NCBI RefSeq assembly: GCF_964340395.1
Contig: NC_135569.1
Span: forward strand, 12,158,519 to 12,222,518
Source: Glandiceps talaboti
Lineage: Eukaryota > Hemichordata > Enteropneusta > Spengelidae
Direction of reading: 5' to 3'
DNA: 64,000 bases
The translations under genes and the position numbers were made by a program. This document shows, one piece after another, positions 12,173 through 23,625 of this stretch (positions within the stretch are counted from its first letter, which is position 1; every line of letters starts with the position of its first letter). Below the pieces are notes generated by a model that saw only the letters and a list, made by a program, of their open reading frames with translations, searched no databases and was not told where the DNA came from.

Positions 12173-12990
12173 ATTGGACAGACTGGATCAGTGACGAGAA
12201 TGGTACAGTCATCGACCCAAGTGGTATATCTGGATATCTAATCCCTAACTGAACTAAACTAAACTAATGGAAAATTTCTTATAACCAAACCAAAATGGTC
12301 AAAAAAACTAGTATGTAGTCTAAGTAAAGGATTGCAGTGCTATCACGGTTGGCCAGGAGGAGCCAAGTTCCAGGATTATGCTATTCGTGTTGCCTGTCCA
12401 TCGACTTGCCCGGTCATCTCAACGATCAGTTCTGATCCTGTATCTACCATTTGGCATCACCACAGTAATCACCACAAATCCTGTAACTACACCTACCTTT
12501 CCCCAGACACAAACTGCACCTGCTGCTACTTCAGCTTCTATTACTACAGATACTGTATGCACACCTACCAATCCCAAGGCACAATCTACACCTGCTCCTA
12601 CTTCAGATTCTACTGGTAAATCATGTTCTATTTGGACAGACTGGATGAGTGATGAGAATAGGGGAACGGTCGACCTAAATGGTATGGGAGACTTTGAAAT
12701 AATTGTTATTGTTACATTACGCAGCTCTCTTGGATTTTGTGAAGATCTCAAATCGAGCATGCACTTGCTAATGACACAAGTATTTTTTATATAACCAATC
12801 TAGTCAACAAGCGCTAGTGTGTAGTCTAAATGCAGGAGTTCAGTGCTCCCACAATAAGCAAGAAGGAGCCAAGTGCCTGGATTATGCTGTTCGTGTTGCC
12901 TGTCCATGGACATGCCCTTCAACAACAATTAGTTATGATCCTGTATCTACCAATTGAGATGGCGTCATGACAATAAACACTATAGATCCT
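12075..12990 (+). pseudogene. Decayed WxxW repeat units downstream of the array
   Basis: DNA similar to the 435-bp unit continues past the last intact unit in broken pieces. About 12100–12240 has the linker and WTDWISDEN-like part with an in-frame TGA. About 12330–12475 has the AKFQDYAIRVACPSTCPV part. About 12500–12800 has a linker plus KSCSIWTDWMSDEN and FCEDLKS in another frame. About 12810–12960 has ALVCSLNAGVQCSH and KCLDYAVRVACPWTCPS. Frameshifts, deletions and stops break the reading frame between pieces. These units are more diverged than the intact nine, so they look like the old edge of the array. Rescue of single pieces by splicing cannot be excluded by eye. Confidence 0.75.
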
Positions 12991-13254
12991 GTATCTGCAC
13001 CTGCCCTTCCCAGATCCATGGCCAAAAGGGAGAGATTTTGCACAAAATACATTCCTTTCATTTTACTCTCGCACGTTTTACATTTTTTACATTCTTATTT
13101 AGAATAACACAAACACCTTTATTCAGTATGTGCACTACACCTCCGATTACAATTTGCTTTGTAACTTTTTATCATTTAATAGATCACATGTGGTGATGAG
13201 GAAGATACTAATTCTTACAGAGTTCACATGATGAACAGAATGTTTGAATTGTCC

Positions 13255-13675
13255 TAACCAATCGCCAGATCCTAGAATGTATTTCGTGCTACCATAGAAA
13301 CAGTATTATATGTATTAAATGTATTCCGTGCAAGCTCCTCAGACTGTTGCCTGATCCTAGAATGTATTGTGTTCAATCCTAGAGTGTAAAAAATGTATTA
13401 AATGTATTAAATGTATTTTGTGCACGCTCGCCAGACCTCTGCCCAACCCTAGAATGTAAACAATGTATTTACTGTATTAAATATATTTCCTGTATACTCC
13501 CTGGACTGTCACCCGATCCTAGAATGTATTTCGTGCAACCCTAGAATGTAAAAATAGATTAAATGTATTAATGTATTACATGTGTTTCGTGCAAGCCCCT
13601 GGACCCTAGAATGTATTTCGTGCAACCCTAGAATGTAACAAATGTATTAAATGTATTTTATGCAAGGTCTCCGGT
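13255..13675. repeat. Degenerate minisatellite, 'cctagaatgta' motif
   Basis: Four or five irregular units carry 'cctagaatgta', 'aaatgtattaaatgtatt' and '(t)tcgtgcaa(c/g)c' with phrases such as 'cagactgt.gcc.gatcctag'. Unit length is about 60–110 bp. No coding potential is seen. Confidence 0.75.
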
Positions 13676-16103
13676 ATGGCTATTCAAATGCTTGTAGGGC
13701 TGTTCGAATGCGCGTATTGTGTATTTTAGGTTGGAGTAAACAAACACAGCAAATATACAGTTTATTTCAAGATTGAAGGTGCTCTACAAGGAAAGAAATA
13801 ATGAACTCTTTGCTTGCCACCAAAGCACGAACGTGTCATTATGATAATTTATTGTCGGAAATATCCATATATGGGTGTTCCTCCTACTTTAATCAGGCTC
13901 GGATACATTCGGTAAATATCGGAGAATGCCCTAGTTCTTTCATTTCATGGCCAAGCAATGAGTTTTTGTGATCGCTATTTTTGTATATAAAAGTTTTAGA
14001 AACTCGATAATAATTCTATGTGTTCTTTGGCATGTTTGTAATAGAATAATTGCAGTCCCTTGCTAGAGCACCACGTAGGTTTTTGTCATAATTGACCTAT
14101 TCTACATTATAGAAACAGCTTTGCTTACGGTACTGATGATATGTACCGCTCTCAATTTAAATGTGTTCGCCAAACTATGCGAACAAAAAGTTGTCTACAC
14201 ATAGATCTATTGACATAGCATTTTAAAACATGTTGGAGCAAATTTACCTCTGCGTTTCACGGTAGAGTCTTGGCTCTAAGGATAAGTGCTGTGGGCAAGG
14301 ACAAAAGGAGTGACAATCAGGCACTGTTTCCAAGCTGATCGATCATGCATTCATTGACACTCCCATTCGGGAAAATAAAATACTGGTGTCAATTTACTTA
14401 GAATGAGTTGCAGAAATTGGACATTATACGTAACACTTTGCTGTTGTTGGCCACTGGTGACAGATTTTCTGGGGCATAGGGTAAATTGTATCACTGTCAA
14501 ACATAGTACTAACTTGGTCGACAGAGTTCCAAAAGCAGGGATGTCTTTGAAATCACAGACAAAGATGAAGTCGACTCGTAATGCAGTCTGCAGAATTCAC
14601 ATATAATCAAGATATTTTGATGAAATTAGCCAGTGATTTGGCGATTATTATTCGTCAAGGTTATGTAGAGCAAACTGAATTTTACAAATAGTACTTGAAC
14701 TTGAAGAAATATCCACCATAGATAAAAAGTAGGTGTTGACCAGTTCACCTAAAAATACTCTAGGATTTGCTCAAAAGTTTATTCCAAATTGTTATGAAAA
14801 ATGAAAAAAAATAAAATTGCTTATTCCTTTTCATAGGCCCTAAAGTATTACAGATAATAATCTGTACTTTTCAAATAGCATAACATGTACATTAATATAT
14901 GTACAGCAATATGTTAACTGAATTCCTAATTAAAAATCACAAGGTTTTGACTTTGGTTAGGTGCGATAGCAGAGCAAACGCTGACAAAATGTGGCTCAAG
15001 TAAAGAATGAATGCATAGGATTTGCATGGAATATTCTACATTTTTCTAGCTATGATTAGAACACTGGCAATGAATGACATAAACTCGTGGATTTATTAAA
15101 ATCTAATAAAATTGTTATTATACAAAGGTTAGCTGCTTATGTATTTATAAGTGCACCGTTAAATATCTGAAACAATAGTTTGAATAACGCACATGTTTGT
15201 TTTTACCTGTCGTATGTTTAATTTCATGTATATTGTATCATGGGATGACTAGAATTACGTAAAATAAAGACCAGTATATAATACATGTAAGACATATCAA
15301 ATATTGTGAGCAAGTATGTTTGTCCCTCGGGACAGTGATAAAACAATCAATTTCAAGTCATTGCAATATTGCTGGGCAATAAACCAAAGGAATAAACGCC
15401 CCCAAAATTGACCGCTTTAATGAATAGATATTTTTTTAAATTTCTGTCCCAATTTCCAATGAAACAAAAGAAAAATGTTTCAACTCAAGAGACACTATCG
15501 AAAAAAGTTGCCAGTTTTTTATTAACTGCTTGCAAGATGTTCACCCAGCTAACAGTTCAAAGAAATCTTGATGACACTGGCAAAGATGAGGAAAATATGT
15601 ATATAGAATAGAGAAAACAGCATGAATCATGTGTTGTATGTGAGCATGAAAAATAAAGTTATCCCTTCTAGTACACAGTCCAATCAAGTGCCCAAGATTC
15701 TGATACTGGATTATTTGATGAGGTCAAAAGTTTTGTCTCCATTCAAGATTTTATAACAAGGTATAACAAATGCGTAGTGGATAAATACTAGCAAAACCCC
15801 ACATCAAAAAATCTGTAGTAGTAAGTGGTGAGATAATAATTCAATGTAAGATAAAAACCTAAATTCTTTTACTTTTTTGGGGGGTGGAGGATGGGGTTGA
15901 CTCATATTAGTCCTCATCCTACACAAACGATTTTACTATTAATGGACCTGTTTTGTATCTCTATATACAATATTTCTAACAAATCTCAAATTGAGAAATG
16001 GAAGAATTTTCGCTGAAGTAAATGCACTATTTAGAAAATAATGTAAATTGTTAACTTTTCCTCACTACATACTGACTTTGTATGAAATGGTGATATCGTA
16101 ACA
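13676..16103. other. No gene seen; contains a dispersed repeat copy
   Basis: No supported exon on either strand. About 15876–16040 is related to about 19832–20000: a G-rich start, 'tcatcctaca', 'atatttctaa', 'aattg.gaaatggaagaa', 'cgct...agtaaatgca'. These two copies define an unclassified dispersed repeat about 165 bp long. Confidence 0.5.
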
Positions 16104-16237
16104 TGCATACATACATACATACATACATACATACATACATACATACATACATACATACATACATACACACACATACATACATACATACACATACATACAT
16201 ACATACATACATACATACACAAACATACACACACACA

Positions 16238-16269
<32 letters not shown>

Positions 16270-16344
16270 CATACATACATACATACATACATGCATACAT
16301 ACATACATACATACATACATACATACATACATACATACATACAT
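16104..16344. repeat. (ACAT)n microsatellite
   Basis: About 240 bp of (acat)n with a few ac and gcat interruptions. Open frames on both strands here are repeat artefacts. Confidence 0.97.
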
Positions 16345-17098
16345 AAGGACAGCTAAGCCATTTTGTCATTAAATCTTTACTTTGTAAAGTTGTACACATA
16401 TTACATCATGGTACAAGTATTAGTACAATTTAAGTTTATTGCTCACATATGTGAACTTGTCGTTATAACAGTAGTACCAAGGATGCTACTAATAAATAAC
16501 CTAATAAATTATTAAGTAAGAACACCATTAGTTTTGACTTCTTCATGTAAACAGTTATGTAATCAATAATTGTTATTTGATAGATTCTAAAAATTCCCCT
16601 CACCATCCCTTCATATTTATCTTGAATATTAAACACTGAGTTTTAGATGTAAACATTACAATTTACGGCGATAGAATGAGAGGTGCCTTTAATCAAATGA
16701 AAAGCCAAGTTAGGCTTATTTCTACCTTTATTACACTTGTATTGCTTCTTACTATCAATTTACACTTAGCTGTTTCGGCTGATAAAATAGGTGGGCAAGC
16801 TTCTGAACTTTGAAATTTTATGAAGAAGATCTACTGAATACGACGTGGGTTCAGCTCTTTTGAAAATTTCCTGTATGGCTTTATGGGAAGCTCTCTAGCG
16901 ATGACATCACATTCACCATTATCTCTTTGTCTTTGTCTTACTCTTAACATTTGTTTTCTGTATTTGCCGAGACAAGAGTTTAGGGTAAAAATGATGTCAA
17001 CACAAGCAGTTTTCCCATAAATCCTTGAAGGAAAAATGGTAAAGTGCAGTCGACATGCTTTATAATATTTCAAGTTTAGTAATTTTCCTAGGCACTAT
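16345..17098. other. No gene seen; downstream flank of gene A
   Basis: AT-rich DNA between the (ACAT)n array and the 3' end of gene A. No supported exon. Confidence 0.45.
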
Positions 17099-17104
17099 TT
17101 TATT
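17099..17104 (-). terminator. Candidate poly(A) signal of gene A (AATAAA)
   Basis: The minus strand reads AATAAA about 155 bp after the stop codon of gene A, a normal 3' UTR distance. No downstream GU-rich element was verified. Confidence 0.5.
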
Positions 17105-17257
17105 ACTCAAAATCACAACTAGGTTTACAATCAATACGGTGTATTAATAGAAATAAGTATGTCTGGACTTTTTCCTTTAGAGCACAAAGATTGTCAGGTG
17201 CGCATGTGCGAGTCCCGAATTCAACCAGGTGGAATTCGGATTTTGAGTCGAGCTAAC

Positions 17258-18552
17258 TCAAAATAGTTCATCACCCGACATGGCGACACTGTAGATTTTC
17301 ACATCATCAATCAAGCCTTGAAAGTAATGTGCATTGATAAGATCTCCACTTCCTGTTACTCCAATGGTCACCGGACTACTTTTGATCGGCAAGTCTCCTT
17401 GTCCGTTGACGAACGTCAGCTTGTTTGTCGCACTCCCGTAGTATAAATATGAGTTATCTCCGTCAAAAACGAGAGCTACCTGCTGCCAGCCGTTATTATC
17501 GATCATGGATTCGTGGAGTTTGTTATGGAAACCGCTTTCGACGACCCCTCCAGCCAGATAAGTTCCACTCTCAGTTTTTTCCAGAGCCAGTTCAAAGGTT
17601 CCCGGCGAATGGAAACCATTTGTGATCAAGCCTTTAATTGTTTCTGGATATTTTGAAGGTTCCTCTCCTGAAACTTGGCAAGTATTGCATTTGTATAAAA
17701 ACGAAACGGAAAATTCCGATCCCCACATATAGTTACTGAATTGTTCAATATTGATCTGACCCTTGCCGTAGAATACAGCGGTACCGTCAACGACAACTAC
17801 ATCGCCGTACGGAATTCCATGCCAACCGTAACAGGACGTATCCTCAAAACCCTTCTCAAACTCTAGATGCACCAACAAATTTTCGTCTCCGGGGTCACAT
17901 TTGTTTACATCGCGTTCATACAATGTTAACGCCTGGTAGTCGTCGACAGCGATATCTAAAATGTACACTTCGTCAATAAGACCGTAAAAGTACTGCTTTA
18001 ATATCGGCGGCCCTGCCTGTCCGATTCTGACCCTCGCATAACCTGGTACAATGTAGCCAGAACAACAGTCTTGCCAGCCATCTTGCTTGGCTCCATCGAG
18101 ATAGAGCCGAAATTCGGACCCGTCGTAGCTGGCTACGACGTGGTGCCAACGATTTGCGGTCGCCAAAATATTGACGTAATTCCAAGGTTCAGATTTGGTT
18201 TCAGTGATCAAACCAGCACTCAGACTTTGGCCATTCTTTTCGTCACCCATCATAATGGTGACCCCGTCAACTTGATCGTAGCCACCCATTGACATAATGC
18301 CCTGATAGCTATCCCACTGTCCAGTTCGCTTGAACCACAGACTAACGGAAAAATCACTGAAGTTGTTAAAATTGTTCGACACATCCACTCTACCTTTTCC
18401 AGAAAATGACGCAGCTGTACGATAAACGCCCATTTTCTCGGCAAATGTCACGGAACCTTCTTGGACACCGTTTAATCCGTAACCGTTAACTCCATTATCT
18501 TTAAAATCGTTCTCAAATGGGAAATATGCCAAAATGTGGTCAGCGAATTCAT
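17258..18552 (-). CDS. Gene A exon 6: two LamG/ConA-like domains
   Basis: A single terminal exon of 1295 nt begins [17 protein letters not shown] and ends ...AMSGDELF before TGA. Both halves have the LamG-3 (jelly-roll) layout: an AYFPFEN / [10 protein letters not shown] first strand, [13 protein letters not shown] / [21 protein letters not shown] / [27 protein letters not shown] / [18 protein letters not shown], then [11 protein letters not shown] / [11 protein letters not shown]. Domain 1 covers about residues 263–480 and domain 2 about 481–693. A Cys pair (CCSGY, QDCC) is unusual in domain 1. The first codon is split with the previous exon (phase 1). Confidence 0.85.
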
Positions 18553-18595
18553 CTGCAAGGAAAGTAAATTCACATTAGTGTATTCTCTCTTTTTC

Positions 18596-18688
<93 letters not shown>

Positions 18689-18777
18689 GTTTATGTATGT
18701 ATGTATGTATGTATGTATGTATGTATGTATGTATGTATGTATGTCTGTCTGTCTGTCTGTCTGTCTGTGTTTATGTA

Positions 18778-18842
<65 letters not shown>

Positions 18843-21800
18843 GCCTGTCTGTCTGTCTGTGCGCGTGCGTGCGTGCGTACATTAGATGGAACATGGAAGT
18901 ATGTGGGAGTTATTTCCATGGATGAATGGGTGAATTTTTCCCCCGAAATCCCCCCCATACTACTCTTACATATCAGCTCTATTTGATTGTTTTTGTTTTC
19001 TTTCTACGATTATTAATTTCAATAACCAAAACAACATAAAAAAAATATGTAATGCAAAAGTAGGTATGAAAGCAGCCAATCGTCAACCTTGTACTAGTAA
19101 CAGTTTGGAAACTGGCGTGATTTCAATTACGTTTAATATGATTGGATGACAACATATGACGTATTGTGATGACACAAGCACATGACGATGGCCACCACTA
19201 TATTACGTATTGTAATTATCAATTAAGTATGACTGCGGAAATCGGGCTATAGACAAAACTACTAGTAATATAGATTAAAAGCAGTGTTATATTGCGTGTG
19301 GTGCCTTGTTTATGTTGATATAATAACCCTGTAAATTCTAAATGGGGGTTCAATGTCTGGCCCTTGTGGAAAACTTTCAATCAGAGACGCCACCTTACTG
19401 TGAGTGCAATTAGAGGAAGGGCCACCTTTAGCTTATATCAACATGTTGTAACGACAATTTAAGTTTGTGTCTATAGTAGTTTGTCGGTAGCTTGATTCCC
19501 TTAGTAGTATCAAAATTACAAAAAACAATTCTCAAGCTATCTTACTTCCTGGTATGTAGTAAGAGTTTTTGTGTTTGCTATCGCTACTCACCAACACATG
19601 TAGGAATAGTACCACTCCAGCTTCCACTATTACATTTCACCTTGTACTCTTCTGACGGTATAAAGCCTGGCTTGCAGTAAATCGACACTTCACTATCGGC
19701 ATGTGTAGCATCACTGCTCAAAATAACATTGTCGAGGTTAAGAGCTGGACAGCCAACTGAAATGAACAATAAGACATGACGTGTAACCGTCCAGGAGTTG
19801 GTCTGATACACAGTGTGTAATTCTTCTAGCTTGGGGGTGGGGGTGGAACCATTTTTATTCTCATCCTACAATTTTACTTTTACATGTAATGCAATCTTTT
19901 TTGTACTCCTAAATACATATATTTCTAAAAACAATTGTCAAAGCAAGAAATTGGAAGAAATCTCGCTTCAGTAAATGCATGGCATTAAAATAAATTGAAG
20001 TGTCAATAAAAGAGCTATGTTGTCCCCCACAACATATTTGTTTTCCATTGCTAGCACTGAATACTACTACATATTTTTTTTTTACATATTGACCCATTAA
20101 ATTAGGGATTGATTTTTGGAACGTTTTGCCATATTTTGAGAACCACAAGACCAATGACGTACGAGTTTGTTGAATAAAGGAAGATCAGTCCATCTATAGA
20201 GAATGTACATTTCATTGGGAGCCTAAAACTTGAGGAGATACAGTCAATTTCAAAATACCGTGCAGCCTTTCTGCTTGATACAGTCACGCAGAAACCAACA
20301 AGAAACTGCATAAACTTATGCCACAATTCAGTAGCAAGAAGATAATATTTTTTGCTACATTTAGTATGAAATAAAGCATTTACATATATTGCAACTCTGT
20401 GCAGACTTTCGGGCGCCAATGTTTTCCTTAGTATTAACACTCGATAAAGGGCGCGTAAAATGTCCTTTGCGGTGTTCATTTGATGTCTGTATGGTGGTAT
20501 GTGTAGTTCATTTCACTTACACAAAATGTAGCAAGGTGCAACTGTACTCGTTCAATCTTACTATCTGAAAGTGTAGCATGTCCAATTTCTTGTTAGTTTC
20601 TGCGTGGCTGTATCGAACAGAAAAGCAGCAAGGTATTTTAAGATTTACTGTAGATTAGAGTAATGACGTAGAAGAGCGTAGTTGTGAAGTTGAACAACCT
20701 GGGGATAAATTCCATGATTTTTGTTCGACCGAGTTCAACTTGGCTTGCTTATAGAAGTTCACCTACCAACACATACGGCCACATAATCCCATGCGCCGTT
20801 ATTACATGTTCCTTTATCTGGCCCAACCACTGAATATCCATCAATACATCCATACGTAATTTGTGTGCCCGACGGTACAGCGTCTCCGTCCTCGGGAAAT
20901 CCGGACTCGATGGTCTGCAAATCTCCAAGGGTTGGCTGACCACAATCGACTGTAATTTTCAGAAACGGAATAAAATATACAAAGTAATCAAAAAGTGATG
21001 TGTTCATTCTTTTTTTATCTTATAAAAAACGAAATCACGTGGTGTAAAACACGAGCAGTAACCTTACCTTCAGTAAAATTCAAGGTTATGATACAAAAAT
21101 TACAAATAAAATAAAGAGAAAATAAACAAGCGAGCGTCGCTGGTCGATACAAGTTTTGTAACTTGAACATGGCAACATACTGTATCAGACCACTGACCCC
21201 ACACATAGTCGTGAGAAAAAGTATTGTATATGCACCAGAACTCAGAAATCATCTTCCAGCGGATCTTAGGTTGATAGAGAAATTCGAAATATTCAAGGAA
21301 AATCATAAAACGTTCACATTTCGTCAATATTATTGTTGCAAGTGTTTGGGTCCCATTTTTTACGAGGTACGAATGTGTCCTGTATTTTTTCCCGTTTTTA
21401 ATCAAACTGTTGTGATTTTATGATGTGATGCGCTTGGCAGATTTTTTAAATATATTTTTTCTCTGAATCATATTTTTAAATTTTGCAATTTGTCTTTAAA
21501 CAATACATTATTCATGATCATGAAATCCCATGCGTAGTACTGCGAAGGATACCTACCATCATAAAACAATTGAACAACTTTTTTGCGAGCATAAGGAAAT
21601 CATACCCACACTTGTGAATAATTTGAATTGATAAATATATGTACTTGAGTTCAAAAAGTACACGTATTACCATGGAAACCAATTCTCCAGGAGACTATAA
21701 TAATATACAATAAAATATATTTGGCATATGCTAATTACCTTGACACACAGCTGCGTATGTACCAAAGCTTCCATCGGTACAGGCTATTTCGTCGGCGCCA

Positions 21801-23460
21801 AATAACGTGTACCCTACGTCACACTGCAAAGATACTTTACCCCCCGTTCCACTAACAGGGAAAAGACCTAAGATGGATCCATTTGGTAAATCGGCTACAT
21901 TTGATTCCCAGCAGTCCGCTGTAAAAAAAGGAGGATTTAATTCGAAACTGACCAAACTGAAGAACGTCAGTTATTTTGTATGTATGTACACTGTATGTAT
22001 GTATGTATGTATGTATGTATGTATGTATGTATGTATGTATGTATGTATGTATTTAGTTTAACAGGTTCTAAGATTATATAAGAAGATAACAATATTAAAG
22101 ATTTATATTTCCACATATAACGCTATTCCAGGGTGAATCTAGTAGTTGATCCCTTACCTTTACATACTGGCTGAGCAGCTGACCAGGTCCCTGAGTCACA
22201 GAATACCGTCTGTGGTCCTGATATAGTGTAGTTATCATGACAGGTATATTGTACCATTGACCAATCACCAAAGGGGTGTGAACCAGTCGGTGACTGCACC
22301 GTATCTGTTCTGTCTCCGTTGTCGATCTGTCCTGGATCAGCACAGTCTGAAACACAATACCAAAATTGTGTGAGTTAAGATAGAAAAATCGGTACATTGT
22401 ACATATTATAGGAACTATTAGCAATTACAGTTTGTACGTTGCTGTTAAAAATATTCACCATGGGAACATGTTTTGCATACTATCTAAAGAGACCAGCTAC
22501 AAATTTGTTGAAAAAAAACCCCAGCATACATGAAGAATGAAAGGGAAAGTGAGAGAAAATTATATCTGATTTCTTAACTTTTTGTTGTATACCCGTTTCA
22601 TTTCACCCGCCTGAGGGCGCAGATCACATTTTGGCGTCATGCCTTCACAGCACAGTGACAATACATTGGAAGGAAACAACAAACTTGTAAAAATTGTGTA
22701 TTTCATACTTGCTCGATTCATGCTGATGTATTTGTTGATGGAAATGCAAATACAACACCTAATATTTCTTGACAATTCCTTTTTCAATCTGATACATTAC
22801 TCACGATTGCAATTGGTGAGATTAATGTATTTTTCCGTCAGTAAGCTATATAGTTCTCAGAATCTCAATAAGTGTCTAATTTTACCAAAATTGACTGTTC
22901 TCCGCCAAACATCTGACAATGTGTACAATTTGAGGCACAAGCAGATAGGCAAGTGTGAAGAAATTACATGACAAGGTCAAACCGATACGTCGTATAATTG
23001 AGGTCAAATTGCCAGTCAGATATATCAACCTCACCCCTCCTGCCACGTTATCTGTCTCCGTATATTAATACAACGGACCTTCCGAAGCACGAGTACGTCA
23101 AACGATGTGTCTGATTTGAAACGATTTCTTGAAGACACCCATCATTCGACCCGTGACGTGGGCCGTTGGTGTCTACAATGAAAGAAATCACAGGGTCATC
23201 TCACCACCAGTCAACTGTATACTATACCTAATATTTTGAAATTAGGTAAGCTGGATGTTAAAGCTATACCAACACAGTTGAAGTTCTGATTTCTGTTAAC
23301 GTTTTTTATATTCACTCACACTTCTTGGTTACAGCCACAGACAGTGGGACCCCCTCCACTACGGTCACACCTAAGGTTGATACGACTCACCTGACAAAAC
23401 ACCCGGAAACACTGCGAACTGCCCACAAAAGAAAACCACCAAAAGAGACGTCCAACGCAT
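17258..23460 (-). CDS. Gene A: secreted sushi(x4)–LamG(x2) protein, six exons
   Basis: Minus-strand exons in order: 23391–23460 (signal peptide), 22158–22346, 21739–21918, 20767–20949, 19592–19756 (one sushi domain each), 17258–18552 (two LamG-like domains and stop). Every junction has AG/GT borders and phase 1, total 2082 nt, giving 693 residues. Layout: residues 1–23 leader; 24–86, 87–146, 147–207, 208–262 sushi (CCP); 263–693 two LamG/ConA-like domains. There is no transmembrane segment, so it is a secreted extracellular protein. Sushi domains bind proteins (complement and adhesion families), and LamG-type jelly rolls bind glycans, matrix or lipids. No enzyme motif is seen. The combination resembles pentraxin- or SVEP-type modular proteins but matches no named gene I can recognise. 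It has its own ATG, signal peptide, candidate TATA box and poly(A) signal, so it is separate from gene B upstream on the same strand. Confidence 0.85.
18596..18872. repeat. (CTGT)n / (GTAT)n compound microsatellite in gene A intron 5
   Basis: About 280 bp of (ctgt)n interrupted by a (gtat)n block near 18693–18742. It lies just upstream (in gene orientation) of the LamG exon. Confidence 0.97.
19592..19756 (-). CDS. Gene A exon 5: sushi domain 4
   Basis: 55 residues: [15 protein letters not shown] ... [15 protein letters not shown] ... [16 protein letters not shown]. The four-cysteine CCP pattern with the near-C-terminal Trp (SGSWSG) is intact. Phase 1 at both ends. Confidence 0.85.
19832..20000. 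repeat. Dispersed repeat, second copy (cf. 15876–16040)
   Basis: Shares a G-rich start, 'ctcatcctaca', 'atatatttctaa', 'aaattggaagaaatctcgct' and 'agtaaatgca' with the copy at 15876–16040. It lies in gene A intron 4. Confidence 0.55.
20251..20640. mobile_element. Foldback MITE, full copy, in gene A intron
   Basis: The left arm (caaaataccgtgcagc...gatacagtcacgcagaaacc, aacaagaaactgc) is the imperfect reverse complement of the right arm (ttcttgttagtttctgcgtg, gctgtatcgaacag, gcagcaaggtatttta). A second inner inverted pair is tttgctacatttagt / caaaatgtagcaagg. The element is about 390 bp and has no ORF. It is closely related to the copies at 60333–60696 and 30589–30950. Confidence 0.8.
20767..20949 (-). 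CDS. Gene A exon 4: sushi domain 3
   Basis: 61 residues: [18 protein letters not shown] ... [19 protein letters not shown] ... [11 protein letters not shown]. Canonical four-cysteine CCP spacing. Phase 1–1 exon. Confidence 0.87.
21739..21918 (-). CDS. Gene A exon 3: sushi domain 2
   Basis: 60 residues: [20 protein letters not shown] ... [20 protein letters not shown] ... [10 protein letters not shown]. The cysteines fit a CCP. The usual Trp before the last Cys is replaced ([10 protein letters not shown]). Phase 1–1 exon. Confidence 0.85.
21985..22052. repeat. (GTAT)n microsatellite in gene A intron 2
   Basis: About 65 bp of (gtat)n between the sushi-1 and sushi-2 exons. Confidence 0.95.
22158..22346 (-). 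CDS. Gene A exon 2: sushi domain 1
   Basis: 63 residues: [16 protein letters not shown] ... [20 protein letters not shown] ... [12 protein letters not shown]. Typical CCP with four cysteines and Trp. Phase 1–1 exon; AG|AC acceptor and AAAG|gtaagg donor. Confidence 0.88.
23391..23460 (-). CDS. Gene A exon 1: start codon and signal peptide
   Basis: Starts at ATG 23460 and reads [19 protein letters not shown], then GVLS, before the donor TCAG|gtgagt. A basic residue is followed by a long hydrophobic core and a small-residue cleavage region, a standard signal peptide. The exon ends in phase 1, matching the sushi-1 exon. Confidence 0.8.
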
Positions 23461-23619
23461 TTCAGTAGATTTTGCAAAACGCTATAACTCTCGCTGGGTA
23501 TTCTTTGTAATCGTTGATGGTAGACCCGTTTGGAGCACGGTGTGTTGTTCCTTTAGGACCAAGGACGAAATAAAGATTCACCTACGCCCAAAATTCCTGA
23601 AACGTCAAAGGCAGTACAC

Positions 23620-23625
23620 TATATA
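23620..23625 (-). promoter_or_regulatory. Candidate TATA box of gene A
   Basis: The minus strand reads TATATA (in GTATATAGT) about 160 bp upstream of the gene A start codon, which would place transcription start near 23590. Position and motif fit, but no initiator or expression evidence is available. Confidence 0.35.

Noticed and set aside
14403-14606. Small plus-strand ORF with a hydrophobic start (MSCRNWTLYVTLCCCWPL)
   Set aside because: No splice partner or family resemblance; not better than chance in a region without other coding signs.
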